A stretch of DNA of 64,000 nucleotides from Lautropia sp. (GTDB lineage Bacteria; Pseudomonadota; Gammaproteobacteria; Burkholderiales; Burkholderiaceae_E). Location of the stretch: positions 16,252-80,251 of the forward strand of contig JAUNLD010000003.1 of the NCBI GenBank assembly GCA_030532425.1, in the 5' to 3' direction. The notes under the pieces are model-generated. The model was given only the letters and a program-made list of their open reading frames with translations. It did no database searches and was not told the DNA's origin. Positions 18,142 to 26,856 of the stretch are shown piece by piece (positions within the stretch are counted from its first letter, which is position 1; every line of letters starts with the position of its first letter). A program made the position numbers and the translations under genes.

Positions 18142-20343
18142 TTGGAATTCCTGCCCACCCGCTATTCCCCCTGGGGCGTGACGGCATCGATCCTGATCGC
18201 CATCTTTGCCTCCTATGTGGCCCTGGATCTGGCCAAGCGCGTCCGGGCACCGGATCCCAAGATCGCCACCACCTGGCTGATCGGTGGCTCGATCAGCATG
18301 GGCACCGGCATCTGGTGCATGCACTTCGTCGGCATGCTGGCCTTTTCCCTGCCGATCGAGCTGGGCTATACCGTCGCCCTGACCGTGCTGTCCTGGGTGA
18401 CGGCCGTGCTGGTCTCGGCCATCGCCCTGAAAGTGGCCAGCTGTCCGGTCTTCAGCTGGCACAAGATCGGTTCCGGCGCGCTGGCCATGGGGGTGGGCAT
18501 CTGTGCCATGCACTACCTGGGCATGGAAGCCCTGGACATGTCGCCGCTGATCGTCTGGGACCTGTGGCTGGTCTTTGCCTCGTTCCTGATTGCCGTCGGT
18601 GCCTCGGCGGCCGCCCTGCTGATCTTCGCCTTCCTGAACCAGAGCAACGAGCAGCGCACCCTGATCCTGCAACCGCTGGCTGCCGTGGTGATGGGTTTTG
18701 CCATCAGCGGCATGCACTACACCGGCATGGCCGCGGCCCAGTTTCCGCTCGATTCGATCTGCCTGAGCGCCGATGCGCTGGGGGGCACCCAGCTGGGCTC
18801 GATCGTGGCCTTTTCCTCGATCATGCTGCTGGCGATGACGCTGCTGACCTCGATCATCGATGCCCGGATGCGCAGTTCGCTGAGTCTGGCCAACAGCAAG
18901 CTGGCCAGCGTCAACGAGGAATTGCGCCAGCGTGCCTTCATCGACCCACTGACCGGCCTGCCCAACCGGCTGCTGTTCGAGGACCGCCTGACCCACGCGC
19001 TGCAGCGCTATGAACGCACCAAGGAGGAACGCCCCGGCCGCGACGCCCGCCGGGTGGCGGTCCTGTTCGTCGATCTGGACGGCTTCAAGCCGGTCAACGA
19101 CACCCTCGGCCATGCCATCGGCGACGAGGTCCTCAAGGAAGCCGCGCTGCGCCTGCGCCGCGAGACCCGTGACAGCGATACCGTCGCCCGCATCGGCGGC
19201 GACGAGTTCGTGCTGCTGATGGAAGACGTCAGCGGTCTGCCCGACTGTGCCAGCCTGGCCCAACGGGTGATCGGGGCCCTGGCCGAACCGATGGAGATCC
19301 ACGGCCACAAGGTGACGCTGGCGGGCTCGGTCGGTGTGGCGATGTATCCCGAACATGGCGACCAGCACCATCTGGTCAAGCATGCCGATGCCGCGATGTA
19401 CACCGCCAAGCGTGCCGGCGGCAACACCTATGCACTGTTCGAGGCCCACATGAACCAGGGAATGCAGGAACAGCTGTGCCTGCAGCACGACCTGCGCCAC
19501 GCCATCGAGCGCCAGCAGCTGCGACTGCATTACCAGCCCAAGCTCGACGCCATCGACGGCCGCCTGCAGGGGGTCGAGGCCCTGCTGCGCTGGCACCACC
19601 CCGAACACGGCATGGTTCCGCCCAGCGTCTTCATCCCGATCGCCGAACGCTTCGGTCTCATCAATGCCCTGGGCAACTGGGTGATCGACGAAAGCTGCCG
19701 GCAGATGCGCACCTGGGCCGAACAGGGCCTGCACATGAGCGTGGCCATCAACCTGTCGGTACACCAGCTGCGCACCGACACCCTGGTGCAGCGCATCGAC
19801 GAGGCCCTGCGCCGCAACCACCTGCACCCCAGCCAGCTGTTGTGTGAAATCACCGAAACGGTGGCGATGGAAGACATCCGGAGTACCCAGCGCACCTTCG
19901 AGGGCCTGTCGCAGATCGGTGTCTACCTGTCGATCGACGATTTTGGCACCGGTTATTCCAGCCTGAGCTACCTGCGCCAGCTGCCGGCACGGCAGCTGAA
20001 GATCGACCGCAGTTTCGTCGCCGACATCGAGGGCCGCAACGATGCCCGCGCCATCGTCGCCGCCGTCATCCAGCTGGCCCATCAGCTGGGCCTGCGGGTG
20101 GTGGCCGAAGGCGTCGAGACCGAGGCCCAGCGCCAGATCCTGCTGGACCTGCAATGTGACGAGCTGCAGGGCTTCCTGCTGGCCCGGCCGATGGACGTGG
20201 ACGCCTTCGGCCACTGGATGCAGCACCAGCCCTCACCCGGCAGACAGGCCGCCGACGCACTGCCCCGGCCCGGCACCACCGTGCCGGCCTCCCGGGTGCG
20301 GCAGCCCACCCCCGCCCCGAAAACCCCCCTCCCCAGCGCCTGA
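18142..20343 (+). CDS. Cyclic-di-GMP signalling protein: MHYT sensor, GGDEF and EAL domains
   Basis: A 733-residue inner-membrane protein. Residues about 1-245 are an MHYT sensor with seven predicted helices and the repeated MHF/MHY motifs (IWCMHFVGM, CAMHYLGM, ISGMHYTGM), which are thought to bind copper and sense O2, CO or NO. The GGDEF domain has FVDLDGFKPVND, intact GGDEF near residue 352 and an RxxD inhibitory site (RDSD) five residues upstream. The EAL domain keeps VEALLRW near 479, ITETVAME and DDFGTGYSS. Both synthesis and hydrolysis of c-di-GMP are therefore possible. The start is TTG at 18142: an in-frame TGA at 18109 excludes a longer form, and no ATG or GTG lies between. Confidence 0.93.
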   Translation: MEFLPTRYSPWGVTASILIAIFASYVALDLAKRVRAPDPKIATTWLIGGSISMGTGIWCMHFVGMLAFSLPIELGYTVALTVLSWVTAVLVSAIALKVASCPVFSWHKIGSGALAMGVGICAMHYLGMEALDMSPLIVWDLWLVFASFLIAVGASAAALLIFAFLNQSNEQRTLILQPLAAVVMGFAISGMHYTGMAAAQFPLDSICLSADALGGTQLGSIVAFSSIMLLAMTLLTSIIDARMRSSLSLANSKLASVNEELRQRAFIDPLTGLPNRLLFEDRLTHALQRYERTKEERPGRDARRVAVLFVDLDGFKPVNDTLGHAIGDEVLKEAALRLRRETRDSDTVARIGGDEFVLLMEDVSGLPDCASLAQRVIGALAEPMEIHGHKVTLAGSVGVAMYPEHGDQHHLVKHADAAMYTAKRAGGNTYALFEAHMNQGMQEQLCLQHDLRHAIERQQLRLHYQPKLDAIDGRLQGVEALLRWHHPEHGMVPPSVFIPIAERFGLINALGNWVIDESCRQMRTWAEQGLHMSVAINLSVHQLRTDTLVQRIDEALRRNHLHPSQLLCEITETVAMEDIRSTQRTFEGLSQIGVYLSIDDFGTGYSSLSYLRQLPARQLKIDRSFVADIEGRNDARAIVAAVIQLAHQLGLRVVAEGVETEAQRQILLDLQCDELQGFLLARPMDVDAFGHWMQHQPSPGRQAADALPRPGTTVPASRVRQPTPAPKTPLPSA

Positions 20344-20364
20344 GCCACATGCCATGAAGCAGCC

Positions 20365-20384
20365 GGGGGCACGGCCATGCCCCC
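20365..20384 (+). terminator. Hairpin after the MHYT-GGDEF-EAL gene
   Basis: GGGGGCA (20365-20371), a 6-nt loop and TGCCCCC (20378-20384) sit 22 bp after the stop codon. There is no T-tract, so termination is inferred from position. Confidence 0.4.
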
Positions 20385-20516
20385 GCCCGGGCGACGCACG
20401 CGGCGTGGACCGTCGCACGGCCCTGGCCGCCCGTGGCCTGGGCCCCCAGGCATGTGCGGCCCGCCCCCTCATGGCCCCCATGGCCCATCCATTCCGTATG
20501 GCCCACCCATTGCGCC

Positions 20517-20544
20517 TTGCCAGCTGATCTTAGTGGTGTAATAA
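20517..20544 (+). promoter_or_regulatory. Predicted promoter of the lexA-imuA-imuB-dnaE2 operon
   Basis: TTGCCA (20517-20522), a 16-bp spacer and TAATAA (20539-20544). The expected transcription start, 6-9 bp after the -10, is at or just before the A of the lexA ATG at 20553, which would give a leaderless mRNA. The -10 lies inside the palindromic operator. Confidence 0.5.
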
Positions 20545-20553
20545 TTTACACCA
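20534..20553. promoter_or_regulatory. Perfect 8-4-8 palindrome overlapping the lexA start: probable LexA operator
   Basis: TGGTGTAA (20534-20541), spacer TAAT, TTACACCA (20546-20553). The arms are perfect inverted repeats, and the last base is the A of the lexA ATG. It differs from the E. coli box CTGT-N8-ACAG. Position and symmetry indicate autoregulation by the downstream LexA. Confidence 0.65.
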
Positions 20554-21290
20554 TGACGCTCACACCTCGCCAGCAGCAGGTACTCGACTTCCTGCGCACA
20601 CAGATCCATTCCACCGGCCTGCCACCCACCATCCACGAACTGATGGCGGCCTTTGGCTGGTCCAGCCCCACCGGTGCTGCCAAACACCTGCAGGCACTGG
20701 CTGCCAAGGGGGTCATCGCCCTAAGCCCCGGCAAGGCCCGTGGCATCCGCCTGCTGGGCCCCCATGATCCCACCCATGCCGGGGCAGACGCTTCCGTTGC
20801 AGGCCCGGATGACACCATGCCCCCGTGGGCCATCCGCCCTGGGTGGCACGCGCCTGCCAGGCCGGGCCTGGCGGACGACGCATCGGCCGACAATCCCGAC
20901 CAGGCCGATGCCCTGCACCTGCCACTGCTCGGCCGGGTCGCGGCCGGTCAGCCCATCCTGAGCGGCGCACAGGTCGAACGCCACCTGCTGGTCGATCGCT
21001 GGATCTTCCACCCCCAGCCCGATTTCCTGCTGCGGGTGCAGGGCGATTCGATGATCGACGACAACATCCTTGATGGCGACCTGGTGGCCGGCAAGCACAC
21101 GCCCGAAGCCACCCACGGCCAGATCGTCATCGCCCGGGTCGATGGCGGCATCACCATCAAGCGCCTCTGGCGGCGCGATAACCAGCTGCGGCTGCGGCCG
21201 CGCAATGCCCGCCACGCCCCCATCGACCCCGACCCGCACGAAGACTTCGCCATCGAAGGCATCTACTGCGGCCTGCTCCGGCGCCCCTGA
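20553..21290 (+). CDS. lexA: LexA repressor of the mutagenesis cassette (extended linker)
   Basis: A 245-residue SOS repressor, about 30-45 residues longer than usual. The N-terminal winged helix (1-65) starts LTPRQQQVLDFLRTQI and contains PPTIHELMAAFGWSSPTGAAKHL. Autocleavage would be at Ala131-Gly132 (RVAAGQPIL). Catalytic Ser166 (GDSMIDD) and Lys203 (ITIKRL) keep the exact E. coli spacings of 35 and 37 residues. The extra length is a Pro/Asp-rich linker at about 70-117 between DNA-binding and peptidase domains. No ribosome-binding site fits between the operator and the ATG. As first gene of the cassette it should repress itself and the three genes behind it; a second chromosomal LexA is likely but not visible. 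Confidence 0.95.
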   Translation: MTLTPRQQQVLDFLRTQIHSTGLPPTIHELMAAFGWSSPTGAAKHLQALAAKGVIALSPGKARGIRLLGPHDPTHAGADASVAGPDDTMPPWAIRPGWHAPARPGLADDASADNPDQADALHLPLLGRVAAGQPILSGAQVERHLLVDRWIFHPQPDFLLRVQGDSMIDDNILDGDLVAGKHTPEATHGQIVIARVDGGITIKRLWRRDNQLRLRPRNARHAPIDPDPHEDFAIEGIYCGLLRRP

Positions 21291-21334
21291 AGCAACACGG
21301 CAGCCCTTCCCGTCCCTTCCTTTCATCTGCGCTC

Positions 21335-21997
21335 ATGAACGCGATTCCGGCTCACGACACGGCGCCTGCCCTTGCACAGCTGATGGCCCGCCACACAATC
21401 TGGCAGGGGCAGGCTCGTCATTTCCCCAGCGATGGCATCGCCACCGGCTTTGCCGAGCTGGATGCGGCGCTGCCGCTGGGCGGCTGGCCCGCCGCCGCAC
21501 TGACCGAGCTGCTCCTGCCGGCCTGGGGGCAGGACGAGCTGCAATGGCTGCTGCCCACCCTGGCCCGGCTCAGCCAGCAGGGCGGGCGGATCGTGTTGGT
21601 CTCTCCTCCATTCATCCCCTATGCCATCGGCTGGCAGCAGGCCGGCGTTCACCTGGCACGACTCAGCATCATCACGGCGTCCCGGCCTGGCGATGCCCTC
21701 TGGAGCCTGGAGCAATGCCTGCGCTCGGCCTGCTGTGCCGCAGTGATCGGCTGGCCCGAAGGCGCCGACCACACCATGCTTCGCCGCTTGCAGGTGGCGG
21801 CCGATCACGGCCAGACCCCCGGTTTTCTGCTGCGACACCAACGCCATGCTCCCCAGCCCTCGCCCGCAGCCCTGCGCCTGCACCTGCATGCAGGCGGACG
21901 GCTGACGGTGCTCAAGTGCCGTGGCGGCGCCACGCCGGCCCGCGTTTTCCAGCTGCCCTCGTCCCCCGGTGCTGCCCGCACCGGGTGCAGTACCTGA
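21335..21997 (+). CDS. imuA: ImuA, RecA-like accessory protein of translesion synthesis
   Basis: A 220-residue protein of the ImuA (SulA-like/RecA-like) family, required together with ImuB and DnaE2 for damage-induced mutagenesis. It shows the degenerate RecA-core start IATGFAELDAALPLGGWPAAALTELLLP, then GRIVLVSPPFIPYAIGWQQAGV and the C-terminal LRLHLHAGGRLTVLKCRG. A functional Walker A is not evident, as is usual for the family. It starts 44 bp after lexA and ends 3 bp before imuB, so it is clearly in the operon. The Pro/Ala-rich C-terminal tail is short. Confidence 0.93.
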   Translation: MNAIPAHDTAPALAQLMARHTIWQGQARHFPSDGIATGFAELDAALPLGGWPAAALTELLLPAWGQDELQWLLPTLARLSQQGGRIVLVSPPFIPYAIGWQQAGVHLARLSIITASRPGDALWSLEQCLRSACCAAVIGWPEGADHTMLRRLQVAADHGQTPGFLLRHQRHAPQPSPAALRLHLHAGGRLTVLKCRGGATPARVFQLPSSPGAARTGCST

Positions 21998-22000
21998 AGC

Positions 22001-23479
22001 ATGCTCTGGGCCTGCATTGCCCTGCCCCGGCTGCCGCTCGACATCGTGCTGCGCCGGTGCGACGATCCCGGGCGGCCACTGGCGCTGCTGCACGGCCCGC
22101 CTCATTGCCGCAGCCTGCTCGCTGTCAACCCGGCAGCACGCCAGCAAGGGCTGCGCGCCGGCCAACGGCTCATGCTCGCCCAGGCCATCTGCAACGACTT
22201 CCAGACCGTCCTGCACGACCCGGCTGATGAGGCACGCTGGCAACAGTGGCTGGCCAACTGGGCCTGCCGTTTCAGCAGCCAGGTCCATGCCGGCTGGCCC
22301 CGGGCACTCGTGCTGGAGGTGGGTAGCAGCCTGCGCCTGATGGGCGGTTGGCCGGCCCTTCAGGCGCGGCTTCGCCGCGAGCTGGGCGACCTGCAATTCC
22401 GACACCGCATCGCATTGGCCCCCAACCCCTGTGCGGCCCACGTGCTGGCCTGGCTGAAAGACAGGCTGGAGGTCAGCGACGACATCCAGCTGCAAGCCGT
22501 GCTGGCGCGTGTGCCCGTCCGCCAGGCCGGGCTGCCCGATGACGCTGGCGAGCGCCTGCACCGGCTGGGCATCCGCCAGCTGAAGCAGCTGCTGACGATA
22601 CCGCCCGACGGTTTGCGCCGCCGCTTCGGCGCTGACGTGCTGACACACCTCGACGAGCTGCGCGGCCAACGCCCTCCGGTGCTGAACTTCTTCCGGCCAC
22701 CACCGCACTACGACATGCGGCAGGAACTGCCCTACGCTATCGAGCACCTCCCCCCGCTGGCCTTTCCGCTGCGCCGGATGATCCAGGATCTGGCCGCCTT
22801 TCTCGACAGCCGCAGCAGTGGCGTGCCCAGTCTGCGCCTCGATCTCGAACACAGCCATCCCCCCGCCACCGTCGTCACGCTCGAGCTGTTGGCCCCCGAG
22901 CGCGACCCAGCCCTGCTGTTCGAGCTGCTGCGAAGCCGGCTGGAGCACCTCACCCTGCCGCGGCCGGTGCTGGCCCTGCGCCTGCATGCCCGCCACCTGC
23001 ACGCCTTTCAGCCCGGTGGACGCGACCTGTTCGAACAGCGCCCTGCCAGTGCCGTGCCCTGGGAGCAGCTGCGCGAGCGTCTGCTCGTGCGCCTGGGCCC
23101 CCATGCCATCCACCAGATCACACCGCACCCCGACCCGCGCCCCGAATACGCCTGGCAGCGCCTGGCGGACGACGACAGCACGCCACATCACCCCGGCCAG
23201 CGGGATGCCGACGCCCATGCCACACCCCTGGCCCACGGTGGCCCGTACCCCGCCACACTGCCCGCACGCCCCGGCTGGCTGCTACCTGCGCCCCAGCCGC
23301 TGGCCGCGCCCATCCACCGCATCCTGGCCGGCCCCGAGCGCATTGAATCGGGCTGGTGGGATGGCGAGGACGTGCGGCGCGACTACTACATCCTCGAAAC
23401 CCGCCACGGCCAGCGGGCCTGGGCCTTCACCCCGGTCGGCAAGCCCGGCCCGTGGATGCTGCACGGGTGGTTTGCATGA
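22001..23479 (+). CDS. imuB: ImuB, inactive Y-family polymerase-like protein
   Basis: A 492-residue DinB-like protein, the hub of the ImuA-ImuB-DnaE2 mutasome that links DnaE2 to the sliding clamp. The N-terminal palm [17 protein letters not shown] has no acidic residue where active DinB has its first catalytic Asp. The second site reads [13 protein letters not shown] instead of the usual SxDE, so polymerase activity is not expected. A helix-hairpin-helix region ([25 protein letters not shown]) and a little-finger-like region follow. The C-terminal 100 residues end with [20 protein letters not shown], as in other ImuB proteins. It overlaps dnaE2 by 4 bp (ATGA), indicating translational coupling. 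Confidence 0.94.
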   Translation: MLWACIALPRLPLDIVLRRCDDPGRPLALLHGPPHCRSLLAVNPAARQQGLRAGQRLMLAQAICNDFQTVLHDPADEARWQQWLANWACRFSSQVHAGWPRALVLEVGSSLRLMGGWPALQARLRRELGDLQFRHRIALAPNPCAAHVLAWLKDRLEVSDDIQLQAVLARVPVRQAGLPDDAGERLHRLGIRQLKQLLTIPPDGLRRRFGADVLTHLDELRGQRPPVLNFFRPPPHYDMRQELPYAIEHLPPLAFPLRRMIQDLAAFLDSRSSGVPSLRLDLEHSHPPATVVTLELLAPERDPALLFELLRSRLEHLTLPRPVLALRLHARHLHAFQPGGRDLFEQRPASAVPWEQLRERLLVRLGPHAIHQITPHPDPRPEYAWQRLADDDSTPHHPGQRDADAHATPLAHGGPYPATLPARPGWLLPAPQPLAAPIHRILAGPERIESGWWDGEDVRRDYYILETRHGQRAWAFTPVGKPGPWMLHGWFA

Positions 23480-26400
23480 AGGCTGCAGCCGGTGACGAGA
23501 TGGACGGCACGGCCCCCCGCGCCGACGGCACCGGGGACCCAGCCCTGCCAGACTATGCCGAACTGCACTGCCTGTCGGACTTCAGCTTCCTGCGCGGGGC
23601 CGCCAGTGCCGCCCAACTGTTCCGGCGCGCGCAAGAATGCGGCTACCGGGCGCTGGCCATCACCGACGAATGCTCGCTGGCCGGCATCGTCCGCGCCTTC
23701 GAGGCCAGCCGCGACACCGGCGTGCCGCTGATCGTCGGCAGCGAATTCCGTCTGGCCGATGGGCTGCGGTTGGTGCTGCTGGTCGAAGACCTGCAAGGTT
23801 ACGAAGCCCTCTGTGCCCTCATCACCCAGGCACGCCGGGCCGCTCCCAAGGGCCACTACCATCTGCAACGCCACGATCTAGTCCGGCCTCTGCCGGGGCT
23901 GCTGTGCTTATGGCTACCCGGCCCGCACCCCGACCCTGCCGAGGCCGCATGGGTACGCCAGCATTTTCAGGCGGCCTGGCTGGCCATCGAGCTGCACCAA
24001 GACCGCGACGATGCCGCCACGCTGACGCAGCTGCTGGCGCTGTCAGCCAGCAGCGGTCTGCCGGCGGTGGCCTGCGGCGACGTGCACATGGACATCCGCC
24101 GCCGTCGTGCGCTGCAGGATACGCTGACAGCCCTGCGCCACCGTCTGCCACTGGCTGAGGCCGGTGCCCACCTGTTTCGCAACGGCGAGCGCCACCTGCG
24201 CAGCCGCCATCGCCTGGGCGAGGTCTACCCGCCCGCGCTGCTCGCCGAAACCCTGCACATCGCCGAGCGCTGCCGATTCCGACTCGATCAACTGCGCTAT
24301 ACCTATCCCCAAGAGCTGGTACCCTGTGGCCACACTCCCACCAGCTGGCTGCGCCACCTGGCCAGCCAAGGCGCGGCCGAACGCTGGCCACTCGGCGCAC
24401 CCGAGCAGGTGCTGCGCCAGATCGACAGCGAGCTGCACCTGATTGCCGAGCTGCGTTTCGAGGCCTATTTCCTCACCGTGCACGACATCGTGCGCTTTGC
24501 CCGCAACCGCGGCATCCTCTGTCAGGGGCGCGGCTCGGCCGCCAATTCAGCGGTCTGCTTCGTGCTGGGCATCACCGCCATCGATCCGGTGCACTCGTCC
24601 CTGCTCATGGAGCGCTTCATCAGCCGCGAGCGCAACGAACCACCCGACATCGACATCGATTTCGAGCACGAGCGCCGCGAAGAGATTTTCCAGTACATCT
24701 ACAACAAGTACGGCCGCGAACGGGCTGCCCTCACCGCCAACGTCATCTGCTACCGCCGTCGCAGCGCCGCCCGCGATGTGGCCCGGGCTCTGGGCTTTGC
24801 CCCCGAGCAGGTCAATGCCCTGGCGGCCTGCCTCGGCGGGCATGCCGTGCAGGCACCGCCCGAACAGCGTCTGCGCGAGGCCGGCTTCGACCCCGATACG
24901 CCCCTGATACGCCGGCTGCGCCATCTGGTCGACGAGCTGCGCGGCCACCCCCGCCACCTGTCGCAGCATGTCGGCGGCTTCGTCATTGCCGATGCGCCGC
25001 TCAGCACGCTGGTGCCCGTCGAGAACACCGCGATGGCGGCACGCACCGTCATTCAATGGAACAAGGATGACCTCGACGTGCTGGGGCTGCTGAAGGTCGA
25101 CTGCCTGGCCCTGGGAATGCTCAGCGCCATCCGCCGCTGCCTGGCCCTGCTGCGCCAGCACCGTGGCCTGGATCTGCACCCCCACACCATCCCGCCCGAC
25201 GACCCCGCCACCTACGCAATGATCCAGCGCGCAGACACCATCGGCGTCTTCCAGATCGAGTCACGGGCCCAGATGGCGATGCTGCCACGGCTGCGGCCGA
25301 ACTGCTTTCAGGACCTGGTGATCCAGGTGGCCATCGTCCGGCCCGGCCCGATCCAGGGCAAGATGGTGCACCCGTACCTGCGCCGCCGCCAAGGCAAGGA
25401 GGCGGTCAGCTACCCGTCGGCCGAGCTGCGCGAGGTGTTCGAGCGCACCCTGGGCGTGCCGCTCTTTCAGGAACAGGTGATGCGGCTGGCCATCGTCGGT
25501 GCCGGCTACAGCCCCGGCGAGGCCGACCAGCTGCGCCGCTCGATGGCCGCCTGGCGCCGCCACGGCAACCTGGACGTGCACCGTCAGCGGCTGCTCGACG
25601 GCATGCAGGCCCGAGGCTACAGCCGCCCGTTTGCCGAGCAGATCTTCGAGCAGATCAAGGGCTTTGCCAGCTACGGTTTTCCCGAAAGCCACGCCGCCTC
25701 GTTCGCCCTCATCACCTATCTCAGCTGCTGGCTCAAATGCCACGAACCCGCCGCCTTCACCTGTGCGCTGCTCAATGCGCAACCGATGGGCTTCTATTCA
25801 GTCTCGACGCTACTGCAAGACGTGCGTCGTCACGGCGTGACGGTACTGCCCATCGACGTGCTGCACAGCGACTGGGACAACACCCTCGAAGGCGGCACCC
25901 CGGGCGGTGCCCAGCCCGCCATCCGGCTGGGTCTGCGTCAGGTGCACGGGCTGGCGTCCGAGGCAGGCGCACGCATCGTCCGTGCCCGCCTGGCCAGCTT
26001 GCCCACCGACATCGCCAGCCTCTGTCACCGCGCCGGCCTCGATCGCCACGAGGCCACCCTGCTGGCCGAAGCTGGCGCCCTGCAATCGCTGGCTGGCCAC
26101 CGCCACGCGGCCCGCTGGGCCGTGGCTGGTGTCGAGCCACCCCGGCCGCTACTGCCCGACAGCCCCGCCGAAGCAACACCACCGCTGCCCGAACCCACGC
26201 TGGCTGAAGACATCGTCGCCGAGTACCAAAGCACCGGGTACAGCCTGCGCCCCCACCCGCTAGCCCTGCTGCGCACACGCTTGCAGGCGCAGGGTTGCCT
26301 CGACAGCCGCCAACTGCTGCAACATCCTCACGGCAGCCTGGTCTGCACCGCCGGCCTGGTCGTCACCCGTCAGCGCCCCGGCTCGGCCAGCGGCGTGGTC

Positions 26401-26616
26401 TTTGTCACCCTCGAAGACGAGCACGGTGTCGTCAACGTCGTCGTCTGGGCCGATCTGGCCCAACGCCAGCGCCGCACCCTGCTCAGCAGCCGGCTGCTGG
26501 CCATCCGCGGCCGCTGGGAAGCCGTGGACGGCGTATACCACCTGGTGGCCCGTCAACTGCAAGACCTCAGCCTGCTGCTGGGACAGCTGGTGCCGCACTC
26601 GCGGGATTTTCATTGA
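23476..26616 (+). CDS. dnaE2: Error-prone DNA polymerase DnaE2 (ImuC)
   Basis: A 1046-residue C-family polymerase for translesion synthesis, the usual length for DnaE2. The N-terminal PHP domain begins [18 protein letters not shown] (about 28). The polymerase core has [10 protein letters not shown] and the catalytic Asp cluster [12 protein letters not shown] near residue 393. [16 protein letters not shown] and a C-terminal OB fold ([27 protein letters not shown]) follow. The start at 23476 overlaps the imuB stop. It is the last gene of the operon; GC content drops sharply right after it. Confidence 0.96.
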   Translation: MKAAAGDEMDGTAPRADGTGDPALPDYAELHCLSDFSFLRGAASAAQLFRRAQECGYRALAITDECSLAGIVRAFEASRDTGVPLIVGSEFRLADGLRLVLLVEDLQGYEALCALITQARRAAPKGHYHLQRHDLVRPLPGLLCLWLPGPHPDPAEAAWVRQHFQAAWLAIELHQDRDDAATLTQLLALSASSGLPAVACGDVHMDIRRRRALQDTLTALRHRLPLAEAGAHLFRNGERHLRSRHRLGEVYPPALLAETLHIAERCRFRLDQLRYTYPQELVPCGHTPTSWLRHLASQGAAERWPLGAPEQVLRQIDSELHLIAELRFEAYFLTVHDIVRFARNRGILCQGRGSAANSAVCFVLGITAIDPVHSSLLMERFISRERNEPPDIDIDFEHERREEIFQYIYNKYGRERAALTANVICYRRRSAARDVARALGFAPEQVNALAACLGGHAVQAPPEQRLREAGFDPDTPLIRRLRHLVDELRGHPRHLSQHVGGFVIADAPLSTLVPVENTAMAARTVIQWNKDDLDVLGLLKVDCLALGMLSAIRRCLALLRQHRGLDLHPHTIPPDDPATYAMIQRADTIGVFQIESRAQMAMLPRLRPNCFQDLVIQVAIVRPGPIQGKMVHPYLRRRQGKEAVSYPSAELREVFERTLGVPLFQEQVMRLAIVGAGYSPGEADQLRRSMAAWRRHGNLDVHRQRLLDGMQARGYSRPFAEQIFEQIKGFASYGFPESHAASFALITYLSCWLKCHEPAAFTCALLNAQPMGFYSVSTLLQDVRRHGVTVLPIDVLHSDWDNTLEGGTPGGAQPAIRLGLRQVHGLASEAGARIVRARLASLPTDIASLCHRAGLDRHEATLLAEAGALQSLAGHRHAARWAVAGVEPPRPLLPDSPAEATPPLPEPTLAEDIVAEYQSTGYSLRPHPLALLRTRLQAQGCLDSRQLLQHPHGSLVCTAGLVVTRQRPGSASGVVFVTLEDEHGVVNVVVWADLAQRQRRTLLSSRLLAIRGRWEAVDGVYHLVARQLQDLSLLLGQLVPHSRDFH

Positions 26617-26637
26617 CGACGCTCAACGGATAACGGG

Positions 26638-26657
26638 AAATTGATGATTATCAATTT
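26638..26657. promoter_or_regulatory. Perfect 8-4-8 AT-rich palindrome after dnaE2
   Basis: AAATTGAT (26638-26645), spacer GATT, ATCAATTT (26650-26657), 21 bp after the dnaE2 stop and about 200 bp before the receptor gene. It could be a short terminator hairpin ending in TTT for dnaE2. Alternatively it may be an operator, since GATTATC resembles half of a Fur site. Neither is certain. Confidence 0.4.
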
Positions 26658-26792
26658 CACGACAACCCAAGATGTGCCAATAAAACCGCTCATGACAAAA
26701 CCACGAAAACACCCCAGCAAACAAGATCAGGCGCCGGGTCGAGTCGTCACTCTTGGCCAGCAATAATAAATACCATACGAACATGGTCATCA

Positions 26793-26820
26793 TTGCCATT
26801 TTCATGGCATCTATCATAAT
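26793..26820 (+). promoter_or_regulatory. Candidate promoter of the TonB-receptor gene
   Basis: TTGCCA (26793-26798), a 16-bp spacer and CATAAT (26815-26820), 36 bp before the receptor ATG, inside the AT-rich intergenic region. Confidence 0.4.
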
Positions 26821-26856
26821 GAGGGAAGGTAACAAATCACTCGCGATCCGATCTCA

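Noticed and set aside
17974-20226. A 750-codon frame opposite the MHYT-GGDEF-EAL gene
   Set aside because: It is antisense to a protein with intact, ordered domains. Its own translation has no recognisable motif.
21323-23236. A 637-codon frame opposite imuA and imuB
   Set aside because: Antisense shadow of two recognised genes; no domain, and the composition is typical of a complementary frame.
26623-26835. A 70-codon frame on the minus strand in the AT-rich region after dnaE2
   Set aside because: It needs a TTG start without a ribosome-binding site, runs through the palindrome, and its codon use reflects the AT-rich background. The hydrophobic stretch is not enough to call a gene.
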